DNA of 64,000 nt, from positions 1,303,501-1,367,500 of the forward strand of contig JAWHQI010000201.1 in the NCBI GenBank assembly GCA_033032865.1, given 5' to 3'. Below the pieces are notes generated by a model that was not told where the DNA came from, made no database searches, and saw only the letters and a list, made by a program, of their open reading frames with translations. Position numbers and translations under genes: made by a program. Shown in pieces: positions 22,549 to 33,863 of the stretch. Position 1 is the first letter of the stretch. Every line of letters starts with the position of its first letter. This DNA comes from Dactylorhiza incarnata. Its lineage: Eukaryota > Streptophyta > Magnoliopsida > Asparagales > Orchidaceae.

Positions 22549-23290
22549 GTAATTGTTTTGGTTATCATGTTTTGTGTCATTTGGAGCTCTTCTCGCATGT
22601 GTTGTTATAGTTGGATGCGGTGGCAAATTTCCATCTTGACTTTTACGCTAATCTTTGGGTATGCTCTATTGTGAGCATGGGTAACTTCTCCCCTCACTAT
22701 TTATTCTAAATGCTAATCTTTTACTTATTTTGCGTAGATTAAGTCTGGGGGAGGGAGAACTATTGTTGTATATTACCCATTGCACGTGCACATTTCATTG
22801 CATGCTAGAAGTATGATATTTTAGTTTTATGTTATTTGTTCATATTCACCACACACCACATCACCCACATGTGCGTGTGCTTAACCGTAGGAGCGTTACG
22901 AGATTAATTTGTTTCATTTGCGCGATTTGGAAAATTGCCATGATGGCTTATGTGTCGAATTCGTTTTCCTTTATGCTTATAGTTTTATACTTTTTCTATT
23001 TGCTTAAATATTGTTTATTCAACTTAACATTGGTGAATCTGGTGTGAATCCGATGGTAGGGTGGGGATGTATGTAGACTTTTGCTAGACGTCGTTTTGCT
23101 CGAGTCGGGAGGAAGGATTAAAAATCTCGGTGGTTAAGAACTTGCCCCAAGAGACTCTTAAAGCATTAGTACAGGTTAATTTAGTTGCGTGAGTGTGATG
23201 TAGGCCATCATTTTCGCTTTGTTGAGCTTGCACGGTTGAGCTTGTGTACCGTTCCTATCATCACATCTACATTATCCCCTTTGTGCCTAC
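22549..23290 (+). other. Gyp1 internal tail, middle segment
   Basis: Resumes Gyp1 after Gyp2. It contains AAGTCTGGGGGAGGGAG at 22741-22757, matching the same tract in Gyp3 at 46246. Words shared with 46320-46840 include CACCCACATG, CTTAAC-GTAGG-GCG and AGTCGGGAGGAAGGATTA. No gene is seen; the ORF 22829-23047 lies in conserved non-coding tail. It ends at CCTAC, the Cop5 target site. Confidence 0.8.
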
Positions 23291-25092
23291 TACTGGGAAC
23301 AGTGCCCAACAGTGTTCCTGATTTGAAGAAGTGATCAGCTCAATGATAAGTGCAAGTTGTATTTAATGTAATATCTAGTTCATGCTTGCAGAGATGAGAC
23401 AATATTTCCAGTACTTCAATAACCTGCCTAAGTATAACATCGTCGAAAAAGGATGGACATATCGTCGATAAGAATAGGCACATCGTTGAAATGATGAGTA
23501 AGACAAAGAAGAATGGTTGTGTCTGATGTCGTCGAAAAGGCTCAATCATATCAGCGACAACAGCAAATGTATCATCGACAACAACATGCATATCGTCAAG
23601 AATATGGAGATCAAGGCAAAATGGTGATATCGTTGTGACATCTACACGACGATATCAGAATGTCAAGATAAAGAAGGAGACTCAAAGATGTCGACAATGT
23701 CGTCGACAAGAAGCCTTGTTGTCAGAAAGGCTAAGTGAGACTGTTGGCGATTGACATTGTCGTAAAGAAGGCGTGACGTCGAGAAGACTGAAGAAGGTCA
23801 TTTGAAGACAAGAAGTTGCTGAAGTATAGTCTGTCGACATGATATCATTCATGTCGTCGACATGATAAGGTGGTCTAAGCGACATCGTGTAGACAAGTAG
23901 TTCTCGCCGATATCAGTTTGATGACTTCATGTTGTCTTAAGCTCAAATGGAGAAGTGATGTCCAGTATCGTCGAGATATCACTATCTGATGAAGAATTGA
24001 AGAAGAGACTAGTTCAAGGCACCGACAAAGTCCTATCTTCGAGATATTATCCATGTCTTTGTAATAATGGAAATATCGTCGAGACAAATTCAAAAGTAGC
24101 CAGACATGCTGTCAGCATTTAGTGCCACCGCCTGATTATCAAATCAGCGCATGCTCTCGAGGGATGGGCGTCTGACAGTAAAGGACATCATATGTGACCG
24201 TTATGCTGGACATCTGAACTATAAAAGAGAATTGTGATGCCCTAGAAAAAAGTGAGAGAAATGTTCGAAAAAGTATCCGGCCTAGCAATACAACAGTATA
24301 AGCGACGGAGAAGAAGAAGGAATAAACGAACAAAACGATCACCCTGAGTTCTTCAAGTTGCAGTCAAGCCACATCGACTGATAAGTTTCTATCAAGAAAA
24401 TAAGCCAGTCAACATCCAGCAAAGCTAGAAGGCTTGAAGAAGATTTGCACCATTCAGATTGAAAATCAGAAGCATCTCCTTCAAGTCAAGAAGCCAATCT
24501 CCATCAGACAGAAGAAACAGTTTTCTTTCTTGAAATCTCTAAAAAGGCTTGCGGGCTTAGAACCTGTAAGATCTATTTCAGATCTGAGTGTCAAGCTTGA
24601 GGGCTTGAGATTTGTGAGGATTGAGGGCTAGGGCAGAGGACTTGCGGGTCCAAATGTGTCGAGCATGCGGGCTTGGGTGCAGTGAAGGGGCTTGCGGGCC
24701 TAGGCTGCAGGCAAGACTTGCGGGTCTTTGCTGTGTTGGGCTTGAGGGCCTGAGTGTCGAGCTTGCGGGCTCGGGTGCAGTAAAGAGGCTTGCGGGCCTA
24801 GGCTGCAGGGACTTGTGGGTCTGAGTTGTAAGGCTTGCGGGTCAGAGATGTTGGCGGAGTTTGCCGAGCCTAGCACACTACTAGGTAGGCGCAGAGGTAA
24901 AGAGGACTACTCAAGACATCCTGTCTTGAGGAACCTCTATAAGTTCTTGCGTGCTTTCTGTGTTGTGTTATTCTAATCTATAGATCTATTAACCATAAAT
25001 CAAGAACACCAAAAGGGGGAACAAAAATAATTTGAAATACCTATTCACCCCCCCTCCCCTCTAGGTTATAAGTCGACACCCAATAACTAACA
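23291..25092 (+). repeat. 5' LTR of Cop5
   Basis: 1802 bp ending CAATAACTAACA. The U3 part (23429-24090) holds more than a dozen ATCGTCGA / TCGTCGACA words, including long palindromic groupings such as TGTCGACATGATATCA with TGTCGTCGACATGA. A TATA box CTATAAAAG lies at 24219-24227. The R/U5 part carries repeated GGCTTGCGGGC / ACTTGCGGGTC words (24545-24840) and a C-rich run CACCCCCCCTCCCCTC near 25047. Confidence 0.9.
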
Positions 25093-25094
25093 AG

Positions 25095-25106
25095 TGGTAT
25101 CAAAGT
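25095..25106 (+). other. Primer-binding site of Cop5
   Basis: TGGTATCAAAGT resembles the initiator tRNA-Met site TGGTATCAGAGC with changes at the ninth and last positions. It lies two bases after the LTR. Confidence 0.8.
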
Positions 25107-25190
25107 GAGGTTGTTCAAAGAAAATCTTAACAGCTCGAACAGATCTGCGCTTGGGTGTATTAAGTCAACTAATCATCATATTCTAATTCT

Positions 25191-26672
25191 ATGGAGAAAG
25201 TCAAAGGATCTGACATCAGGAAGTTCAAATCCTTACGTGAAAGCAGTTGGAGCTCTTCATATATTAAAGAAGAAAGGAGTATAGGGATCAGAGCACCCCT
25301 GACTACTTCAGACAGTGAATCGGATCATGAAGAATGCTATGTAGCCAGAGAAGGAATAAGAGTTCCTTTGACTCTCACAGACTGTGACTCTGAGGATGAG
25401 GAAGTCTTTGGGTTGATGGCTCTATCAGATGAAGAAAATCATGAAGAATCACATTATGATTAGGTAAGCATCACTCACACACCTTTACCCACTTCTTCAA
25501 TTAAGAAGACCAAGAGTGCATCAGATGATTGCTCATCTTCTGAAAATGGTGCAGAAGACTGCTCATCATGCAACAATAAGAACCATGCTGATCTAATATA
25601 GCAGTTTGGTGATCTCTTGGCTGCTCTGAGAAAGAGCAAGAAGCTTGTTAAGAAGCAAGCTAGGGACCTAGAATCACTCAGACCCATTAAGAATGAGATG
25701 AATAAGGAAATGCGTATGTCCCATAATGAAGGCACCAATTCCTATGAGCTCAAGAAAATCATAGGCAAGCTTCATGATGAAAGTAACCAGAGAGAAGAAC
25801 TCATTATGAATCTTGAGAATGATCTTCTTAAGGAAAGAAGCTTAGTGGCTCAATTCTCTAAGCCCAAGACCATACTGCCCATCATTGACACCTTCTCTTC
25901 CTATGGAAATAGGAGGAGATTGGGGTTCAATGAAGGGGCAGTAGATGCTGGGAATGAAAAAAGGGGCAAAACTAATGGAGAGCCTCATACAACCTTTCAA
26001 AAGGTAGTACTTCCCTCTAACAAGTACGACCAGGACAGTGTCCATGGTCACTGGATGAATGGAAGCGCCATTAGCCTGGGAAATGCTCCTTACTATGGGA
26101 AGAGAAAGGGCATGGGAATAAGTGCATTAAAGGCTCCCCATGAAGAAATCGAAATGGCCCATCATTGACCATTTGTGTTTGGTGCCTCATCCCCCACCTT
26201 CAAGGGTAAAGGAGCAACACCTTCCCAATCTCTTCCATATAAAAAGCAGGTTGGTGGCATCATTATATTCAACTCTCACTTGATCATATTTGATGCCATC
26301 AACACCATGTCAGCTACCAAGCTGACATCTGTTGCTGACCAACAGATAAAGTCAAGAAGAAATAATTATACTAGAGCAGCTAGTCAGCCCTTGGCTGAGA
26401 GAGATAGGAAGAATGTTGTTGTCTTCTCTACTGAATATAAGTATTGTGATTCTTCACCCACTTCAAAAATTGTTCAGAAAAGAATATACAACGTCCATGA
26501 ATGTTGGTGTTGTGGCAAAGTGGGAAACTTTTCCATTGACTGTTGGCAGAACTCTAGTGTGCCTAGTACAAAGGAGAGACCTCCTAGAAAGGCTGAGGTG
26601 AGTATAAAAATTCCTTATTATGCTAACAAGAACCAAGGAACCAAGTCACCTTGGGTTCCTAAGGAATATTAA
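25191..26672 (+). pseudogene. Cop5 gag remnant, N-terminally truncated, with three stops
   Basis: One reading frame runs through this region with stops at 25461-25463 (TAG), about 25600-25602 (TAG) and 26166-26168 (TGA). The UBN2 capsid core found in Cop6 is absent. What remains is the acidic serine part (CDSEDEEVFGLMALSDEE), a long coiled coil (25617-25860, KKLVKKQARDLESL and similar) and a degraded zinc knuckle CWCCGKVGNFSIDC, where the usual His is Asn. It ends in SPWVPKEY, which corresponds to the gag-protease boundary. The first TAG is followed by GTAAGC, so it overlaps a splice-donor-like sequence. The protein is probably non-functional. Confidence 0.75.
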
Positions 26673-26909
26673 ATCTGTCTTGCAGGAAAGTCCATTTAGC
26701 CAATAACAAGCAAACAAGGCTAATGGACAATAAGTGATCCAGGCTTAACTCTGGACTAAGAAAAACCTCACCACATGCCAAGATGCACTGATCAAGGGGG
26801 AGCTAAAAATAAAGATAAGAGAAACATCACATCAAGGGAAAGCTACTGGCTTAAGAAGATATAAAACCTAAGGTGAAGGTAACTATAAAGATGTTCAATA
26901 AATAACCTC
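26673..26909 (+). other. Cop5 internal DNA between gag and the CACTA insertion
   Basis: This 237-bp stretch has no credible coding sequence. The conserved protease start seen in Cop2 at this position is missing, showing that pol was lost here. It ends in CTC, the CACTA target site. Confidence 0.6.
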
Positions 26910-26921
26910 CACTACAAGAAA

Positions 26922-27340
26922 TCTGACTTTTAGTGACGAAAAGTTTGGTCACTAAATATTGCGAATTGGTCACTAAAGACATTTAGTGACCGAATTTAGT
27001 TCGTCACTAGGTGGTTGCAAAATGACCGTCACAGAATGTTTTTAGTGACCAAAATAATTTTCGTTACTAATTGTTTATTTTTAGTGACGAAATTATTTCC
27101 ATCACTATTTATTTTTAGCAACTAAGATTTTGTTCGTCACTAAATGTATACTTTTAATAACAATAATTCTCCGTCACTGAATATTTTTTGTGACCAAAAT
27201 AATCAGTCACTAAATATATTTAGTATCCAAAATATCTTTGGTCACTAAATGCGTATTTTTTTGTGACAACCAATCTCCGTCACTAAAGGTATTTAGTGAC
27301 CAACAAATTTTTTGTCACTAAACATATTTATTGTCCAAAA
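26922..27340. repeat. Left subterminal repeat region of the CACTA element
   Basis: TTTAGTGAC, GTCACTAAA and variants recur about every 20-35 bp in both orientations. In this superfamily such repeats are transposase-binding sites. Confidence 0.9.
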
Positions 27341-27475
27341 CATTATTTGTTGTTGAAATAATATTTTTTGTAACCAAATTAATTTAGTTATTATTTATTC
27401 ACAATATCATACAATAATAGAGTTTCAAATTGCTAAAAGAAACTTATAGAAAGGAGAATTTTTATTTTTATTTCA

Positions 27476-28040
27476 TTAATAAAAAATGAAGGTGGGAGAT
27501 AGCCCAAACCCTTCTATACAGACCATAGAGACCAATGAAACCTTTATCTCTCTATTAAAGTTAATACATTGAAAAAGAGAGCTATAATATGTTAATACAT
27601 TGAAAAAGACGACTATAAGGTGGAGGATTATCGACATGCAATGAAGAAAAGCTTCCCACTTTAGAACATCTAAATTGAGGTCGAGAGTGTTTGGTTTGTT
27701 CCACAGATTAACTTCTCTCAATAATACTTGAGCTTCCTCGATGGCATTCACATGGGAGGATTACACAAAGTGAAATCCTCCTTTGAAACTCGTGAAATTT
27801 GTCAGAATCTCGGAGCATTTTGCCGCTGAAAGGCTGCTGCCAGTAGCACTGAAAACTCCCAGGTGAAGAGCGAGAGAAGATCTGGCCGGATTAGTCCTAT
27901 AAATTCATGCAGAATCTTCATAGAAAGCTTGTGCTGAGAGAGAAATCGTTCAAGTTGGAAAGTATCTGTGCCCGCGTGGTTCCGATTTGATTACCAATCT
28001 CCAGCTGTTCCTCCAGCGACAACATTTCGTACCTAGAAAT
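27476..28040 (-). other. Exon-like fragments inside the CACTA element (minus strand), unrecognised
   Basis: Two minus-strand stretches look less AT-rich and more coding-like than their surroundings. One begins at an ATG near 28030 (MLSLEEQLEIGNQIGTT), and the next contains LHEFIGLIRPDLLSLFTWEF. A further piece at 27476-27751 contains IEEAQVLLREVNLWNKP. Stops and frame changes separate them. They could be captured host exons (Pack-CACTA style) or decayed element protein. I do not recognise the family. Confidence 0.35.
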
Positions 28041-29329
28041 GCATCACCATGGAAAAAATGATCAGGAATGGCAATGAGGCGGATAAACCGTATTCAGAAA
28101 GGAAAAAAAACTTCATCATATAAACTGATAAGAAACTAGTAAATACATGCAATACGAATAAATACTAATACATGTATTTGACAAATGATTACAAAATATT
28201 TATATAATTATTTGACTTAGCTCTAATAAGTTTATATAGCCATATATATAATAGCCCTACAATCAGCCCCAAAACAACCATGTAATCGGCACAAAAATAG
28301 GCTCATTAAACACATAAACATGGGACATTAAATCTAATAATATGTGCCCAAAGTAAGTGAAATCCAACAACTCTAAACATTAGAACAACAACCCCAAATT
28401 AAATTGTATTTCTTCATCAGTAATGTAAAAATCAATACATCAATAAATATCACCAGAAGTCTTCTATTATTTCTTATTTTAATCAATAACTGTTTTCCCT
28501 TGGCTATTTCATGATTCATTTCAATTGTACATATTTTATTCTTTTCTTAAGATGCAGTTTATATATGAAACTTGTGACTACTTTGGATAGTCGCTTGGTT
28601 ATCCAAGTGCAATTTTCAATTATTTAAATGAAGTTTTTTTCAGCAGAACTACTTTGGTTGTATGAGATGGGGGCTAGTAGCTGGTAGAAAAACAATGGTT
28701 TGTGTCTTTCTTGAATATATTTAAGTCACACCCACAAAAAATTAGAACAAAAAGTCAAACTTCACCTTGGTGAAATAGGAAGAGGAGGCCTCGAGCTCTA
28801 TCATTGTCGACTATCATCAGTCGATGTGTCGCAAGAGAGCCTTTGAGTAAATCCTGACAGATTTTTAAGAAAAAAAATGATGTAAAAATGAACTAAATCT
28901 TATATCTGTTGAAATATGCAGGATGCACCTTTTGAGAGCACTACTATGATGAATGATCTACCGAGACATTCTTGTATACCACCTTAAAAAGGCAAAAAAT
29001 ATGAGATTCAATATATTATGAGCTAAAATGAGACAAAATAGACATCATATATTGTGATAGTTGGTTAAAAATATTCTAAAAACAATTACACCCCTGCCAG
29101 TAAATGCAATGCCTGCTTCTTTGGTCATGATCGCTGTTTCATGAACATTGCCACAGGATCAAACATCTTCCCCAATCTAAGGCAAGTTGTCTTAATCCTA
29201 TAATGATTTAATGAAATTTACCATACTGCATATGAAATTATTTTGCTCATTCTATATACAAGTATAATTTTTTGTAGAAGAATTTGTGCTTGTATTTATC
29301 TATTTCCAGATGTCTATTTCTTCTTGCTT
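28041..29329. other. CACTA interior, no feature recognised
   Basis: AT-rich DNA with no open frame of note. Nothing in it resembles transposase. Confidence 0.4.
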
Positions 29330-29480
29330 TTATTTACTGCAGCAATGGATTGATTTGGCCCGGTTCAGTGGATTGCAGCCCCCAAAGAGCAATGTGATTT
29401 CTGAATCCACTGATGACCCCTCCTCGGAATGCAGCAGCTCCATAAATGCCGAACTTGTCGACGAGAATAGCAACTAGTCC
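29330..29480 (+). other. Exon-like 3' coding fragment inside the CACTA element, unrecognised
   Basis: A plausible splice acceptor (TTTATTTACTGCAG) precedes an open stretch reading QQWIDLARFSGLQPP and then an acidic Ser-rich end that stops at TAG (29475-29477). Codon texture is like a host last exon. The gene of origin is not recognised. Confidence 0.4.
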
Positions 29481-29989
29481 GGCGACAGCTCCGCTTCATA
29501 GACTAAAGAAAAATGTAGCTCTCATCTAAATGTTTCCCAAATTTTATGGAATATAATAGCAAGAGAATGCAATATGAGAGTATCATTTTGGTACCGTTAA
29601 TGTTCGCCTAAATTTTTACCGAGATTGCAAAAATAAGGCTTCTCCTGTTTTGATTGATTTCATTAACTCTAATAGCAATATAAGCCCACACATGAACAAG
29701 ATAATATAAAAGCACTTACAGTAATAGTACGGACAACACCTCCACTGGCGCCATCGCGAGCAATGTCAAGGTAGAAAGAAAATGGGAAAAAGTTGCCAAA
29801 CATACATTCTATGATAATGGCATTTTGAACAAACTCACCAAAGCAAATAAGCCGCACCAAACTAAGCCATAATAAGAGTAAATCAATTGCATATCATAGC
29901 ACAATAAGACATCATAAAACACATTTTGAGCAAGAATGTCCTTGATGCGGAAAAAAATCGAAACAGATCTCAATAATGGTAAGACTTTA

Positions 29990-30580
29990 CTCTCTAAATC
30001 AAATCATCGAACATGTTATGAGCGGGGAAGTAGGGAGTGATAATGTGTTATAATGCATAGTAAGGAACAATCTACTTGTCATCTCTGCTGCATTGAAGAA
30101 GAAAATCCTTAAGTTCAACCCACTTTGCCGTTGCACAGATGCAGGACACTGATCCATGGCAAGGAGCTTGGGGTAGGGTTGATAAAAGAAAACCCAAAAA
30201 ATGAATAAGAAAACACACACACACAAGTCTGCAGGAGGAGAAAACAGAGAGAGACTGAAGTTACCAGAGTCTCGCCAACGTCGAAGGGAAAGGAACTGAA
30301 GCCCAAATCGCGATTGGGAGGGAGGAAACCGAAATCTACAGACCTAGAAGAACTTCGCCCTCGATGATGCGCCGTCTAGGTCTCTAGGAAGCGGGATGGA
30401 GGAAGGCGTTCGGCTGAAGCAGTTAGGGCACGCGAGTGAGGTTGCTTTGATAAAATCGCGTGGAGGGGAAAGTGGCGGAGTGCGGAGTGCGGAGTGCGGA
30501 GTGCGGAACGAAATAAAAAATAAAACCGCGTCGAGGGAGGTTGCTTTGATCGAAATAAGAAATAAAAAATAACTCCACAA
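29990..30580 (-). other. GC-rich gene-start-like fragment inside the CACTA element (minus strand)
   Basis: On the minus strand a GC-rich leader with CT-rich stretches (30240-30380) ends at a donor-like CTCTG/GTAACT. An ATG downstream (about 30157) begins MDQCPASVQRQSGL. It resembles the 5' end of a host gene with a leader intron. A run of 7-bp GTGCGGA repeats lies at about 30476-30507. The source gene is not recognised. Confidence 0.35.
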
Positions 30581-30710
30581 ATGAAAAATAAAAATTAGAG
30601 CACCTACTCAGTTTTACTGTAAAAAATTATATAAGGTATGTTTGGAAGAGCTGAAGTTGATTGAAGTCTTGGTGTTTGAATGAATTTGAAAGTAAGATTC
30701 CGCAGCAAAC

Positions 30711-30912
30711 GTGACGGTATAGGGGGGCACTATTTCAGTGGTAATCTGTGAGCAGCCACTTTGTGCATCTATTGTCAAAGGTTCGGTCTTTCTCCTCGGA
30801 GAGAAGCCACTTTGGGCATAGGGCCAAAGGTTAGGTCTGTTTCCAATCTTCCCCCGCCCATACCCCCAATGATTGGGGACTATATGGGTTCTGTTGTTGT
30901 TGTTGTTGTTGT
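30711..30912 (+). mobile_element. (TTG)n-tailed retroposon end (RTE LINE or partner SINE), inside the CACTA element
   Basis: A segment ending in GATTGGGGACTATATGGG followed by six TTG units resembles the 3' ends of plant RTE LINEs and the SINEs they mobilise. No start and no clear target duplication are seen, so the left edge is approximate. A separate RTE coding fragment lies at 63028-63628. Confidence 0.5.
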
Positions 30913-30974
30913 ATATGAAGCGCATTTTCATTAGGAGAGACTAAATGAATTTTTTCGTGAAAGAAACTAAAAAA

Positions 30975-31225
30975 TTTTGATAACTAGTGACTAATGTATT
31001 TGGTCACTAAATAAATAATTTAGTGACTAAATTGTTTTTGGTTACTAAATACTTTAAAAAAAAGTATTTTTGTGACTAACCTTATATTTCGTCACTAAAT
31101 CTACGTTTTTAGTGACCAAATGTTTATTTCGTCACTGAAAACATGTCTTTAGTGATTAACTATATTTCGTCACTAAAGAGATGTTTTTAGTGACGAAATA
31201 TAATTCGTCACAACAATTTCGTCAC
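30975..31225. repeat. Right subterminal repeat region of the CACTA element
   Basis: Dense GTCACTAAA / TTTAGTGAC words, mirror to the left subterminal region, run up to the right terminal inverted repeat. Confidence 0.9.
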
Positions 31226-31251
31226 TAAATGTCAGTTTTCTTGTAGTGCTC

Positions 31252-31495
31252 ATCTTTATCATTTTGTTAAAGGTAATTCTTACTTGAGCAAGCAAAATCG
31301 AAATGATGATTGGTATCGTCGGAATGATTCCTCTACATTGAATTTGCGTCACGACGACACCTAATCATCAATGGACTCTTAAATAGACCTGAGCTTAACA
31401 CTTTCTACATTATCCCTAAAAAGACGTCGTGCTCTCTACGCCTTCGAAGATTGAACGAGTCGACTGAACTAGAATCCTCTCCGCTCAAGTAAACG
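31252..31495 (+). promoter_or_regulatory. Possible internal promoter before the Cop5 extra ORF
   Basis: This leader contains a few words like those of the Cop5 LTR array (TATCGTCGGAATG near 31313, CACGACGACACC near 31352, AAGACGTCGT near 31421) and a TATA-like CTTAAATAG near 31379. The layout matches the clearer arrangement in Cop6, but the motif density is low. Confidence 0.35.
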
Positions 31496-33664
31496 ATGGC
31501 ACCAAAGAAGGAAGGATTCCTCTATGAAGGAAGTGAAGTGGTGAGGAATGGTTTCGTGGAAGGACCAGAAGAGATTCATAATACTATGGAAGCCGTCGGT
31601 CTAGAATTTGCCCTCTGCGAACCAACAGTGATACTCAAAAGAGAAGTCCTGGAGTTCTACTCGAATGCCAAAGGTGGCTCAAAAGGAACATCTGTGAAAA
31701 GTGTAATCAATGGGATAAAGGTCAAGGTGAATCCTAAGAGTCTGGCTAGGGCACTTCAGCTGCCGGCCTATCCCAAGGGGGAGGAAAATGAAAAGGTCAA
31801 CTAGGAAGACCTCAACAGAGCTCTAGAATGGTGCAGTCACTCCAGCAAGATCTATGGGTCTCTGGAAAGAAAGAATTTTAATCAACAAGGGAAACTCATG
31901 GCTGATATTGTAGGAAAAACCCTCCTCTGCAAAGTAGGGTCGCATGATAGGATATCGAAGCCATGTTCGAGATTATGGCAAGGATAATCCTAAGTAAGAA
32001 GACCAACTGGGGTCAGATCATTTTCAAAAGGATTCAAGACAGCTTTCAAGTTCCAAATCTGGAAAAATATTATCACTGAATCTACTGATATCCTACCCTG
32101 AAAGCTTCAACAAGAAATATGGCGTAAAAATACATCACATGAGAAGGATGCACATCAGGATACTGGAAAGATAGGAGAAAACTCTGACTAAGTCTCCTAA
32201 GAAGCTGAAGACTACAGAGGATGTGAAGAGGAAGGGAGAAAGCTCATCTGTAGAAAGTGAATCAGGCAACAGCTCAGAATCGTCTGACTCTGAAGTGCCT
32301 ATAGAGAAAAGGAATGTCTCCCTCCAGACCTTGGCCCTAAGCCTGGGATCCAGGACAATGGTAACAGTAGGAACAGAGCAAGAGGATGCTGAGACTGAGG
32401 GGGAGAAGAATGGTGAGCTCCCTGCTCTAGTGGAAGAAGTGATCAATAAGATCATTGAGGATAAGGATGCAGCTCAGTATGGACCAGATGACCAAGAAGC
32501 CCCAAGTAAAGATACCCAAGAAGACAAGCAAGAGAATCCTGCTGTTGAGACTAACAGAGATCACCCAAGTCCTAAAAAGGAAATTGAGCCCAACCAATCA
32601 CCAATCAGAAATCCCCATCTCCAATGGTTGCAGAAGAACCAGGACAAGCCAACTCACCTCCAGAGAATAGGCCAGTAGAGCCTTCACTGATGTCACAAAT
32701 AAAAATTCTCCTGGAAGAGCAAAGAGTAAAAATAGAAAGTTATGTCACCTCTATTGTCAGAGAACTGAAAAAAGGAACTATCTGCTAAAACTGTAAGCTT
32801 GAGAAATGATGTGAAGAATCTACAAGAGTCTATTACCAAAGAGACAGCACTTACTCACAAGGGTTTATCTAATGTAGGGGATAATCAGATAATGATCATC
32901 AACAACATAGAGAAGGCCTGCACAGCACCACCAGATGGACAGTTGAACACAAAACTAATCTTCAAGAAAGTCTAGATCACCACAATAAGAATCTAGACAG
33001 TCATCTGCTTGAGACCAAGAACCATTTGGAAGCAGGAATTCATATGCTTAAAAGCAGGATACTGGTCCTTCAAGAGAACCTCCAAAGGGGGATATCTGAT
33101 GAGGTCATAAAGGGGGAGAGATCACTAATAAAGGCCAGTGGTGAGCATGCCATCTGGACCACAAATACCATCATGGAAGCAATGAATCTCCCTCCTCTCC
33201 ATTTTGATGAGCCTACAGGAGAGTACCCTGATGAAGAGCAACATGCAGACATTCTTGATACTTCCACTGATAAGGGTAAAGAAAAGGAAGTACTGGAGGA
33301 TGAAGAAGTAAAAATGAGGAAGAGAAAGTATAGGGAGGAAATGGAGAAAAAGGATGACTATGAAAGATGGAGTCCCAGGTCCAGAGCCATCATACTAAAG
33401 GCATGGGAGCTGGTGAAGATAAATAAAGGTGAGAGGTACAAAGTGTACAGTCCTCAAGAATGGGCTAAGTATGAAGAGCAAGAAGAAGCGAGGAGAGTAT
33501 ACAGAAGGGACAAACAAGTAGGAAGAATCTCTATAGACACTCCTGAGCCTCTAAGGTATCATCCCAAGCCATTTGAATACTTCACTAGACAAGCTGAAAA
33601 GGAGCAGGAAGCCAGTGCCATGAAAGCAAAGAGTGAAGCTGCTATGAGGGGACCAGAGATATAG
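31496..33664 (+). pseudogene. Cop5 extra 3' ORF (putative plant transposon protein family), broken
   Basis: The ORF begins MAPKKEGFLYEG at 31496. LKREVLEFYSNAKG, SVKSVINGIKVKVNPKSL and LARALQLPAYP match the fold pattern of the Cop6 ORF. A TAG at 31801-31803 interrupts, then the frame continues with ADIVGKTLLCKVGSHDRIS, the counterpart of DIVGKVLLCKTSAHDAIP in Cop6. Later parts are frameshifted: an acidic Ser-rich segment (32223-32678) and a charged coiled-coil C-terminus (33026-33664, with MRKRKYREEMEKKDD and WSPRSRAIILKAWEL). The protein's function is unknown. It takes the place of env-like ORFs in SIRE-type elements. Sense orientation relative to the LTRs is clear. Confidence 0.6.
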
Positions 33665-33863
33665 ATAGCTAAATCTTTAGGGGGCTAGATGTAGAAATGT
33701 CAAAATCCTTTAAAAACATTTGGCACTATTTATAAATGATGTAATATTTGTCAAATTATGTGTTCACTCAAACATAGATGCAATATCATCATTATATATG
33801 CATATTTTCTTAAGATGTACTTTATTATTTAGTGGGTTATGACTTCTTCAAATAGGGAGAGAT
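33665..33863 (+). other. Cop5 tail and polypurine tract
   Basis: A short AT-rich tail ends in AAATAGGGAGAGAT (about 33850-33863), directly before the TGTTGGG start of the 3' LTR. A second G-rich word TTTAGGGGGCTAG lies near 33677. Confidence 0.75.

Larger units (their letters stand above)
26910..31248. mobile_element. CACTA (En/Spm-type) DNA transposon, non-autonomous, 4.3 kb
   Basis: The left end reads CACTACAAGAAATCTGAC and the right end, reverse complemented, CACTACAAGAAAACTGAC. CTC is duplicated on both sides (26907-26909 and 31249-31251), the 3-bp target size of this superfamily. Inverted termini extend about 28 bp (through TTTAGTGACGAAA). Both flanks are packed with subterminal TTTAGTGAC / GTCACTAAA repeats. 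No transposase is recognised inside, so it depends on an autonomous relative. The interior holds exon-like pieces that may be captured host DNA. Confidence 0.93.

Noticed and set aside
29286..29477. A complete small gene in the CACTA element
   Set aside because: The upstream part is AT-rich intron-like sequence ending in a splice acceptor. Only the last 45 codons or so look coding, so it is reported as an exon-like fragment.
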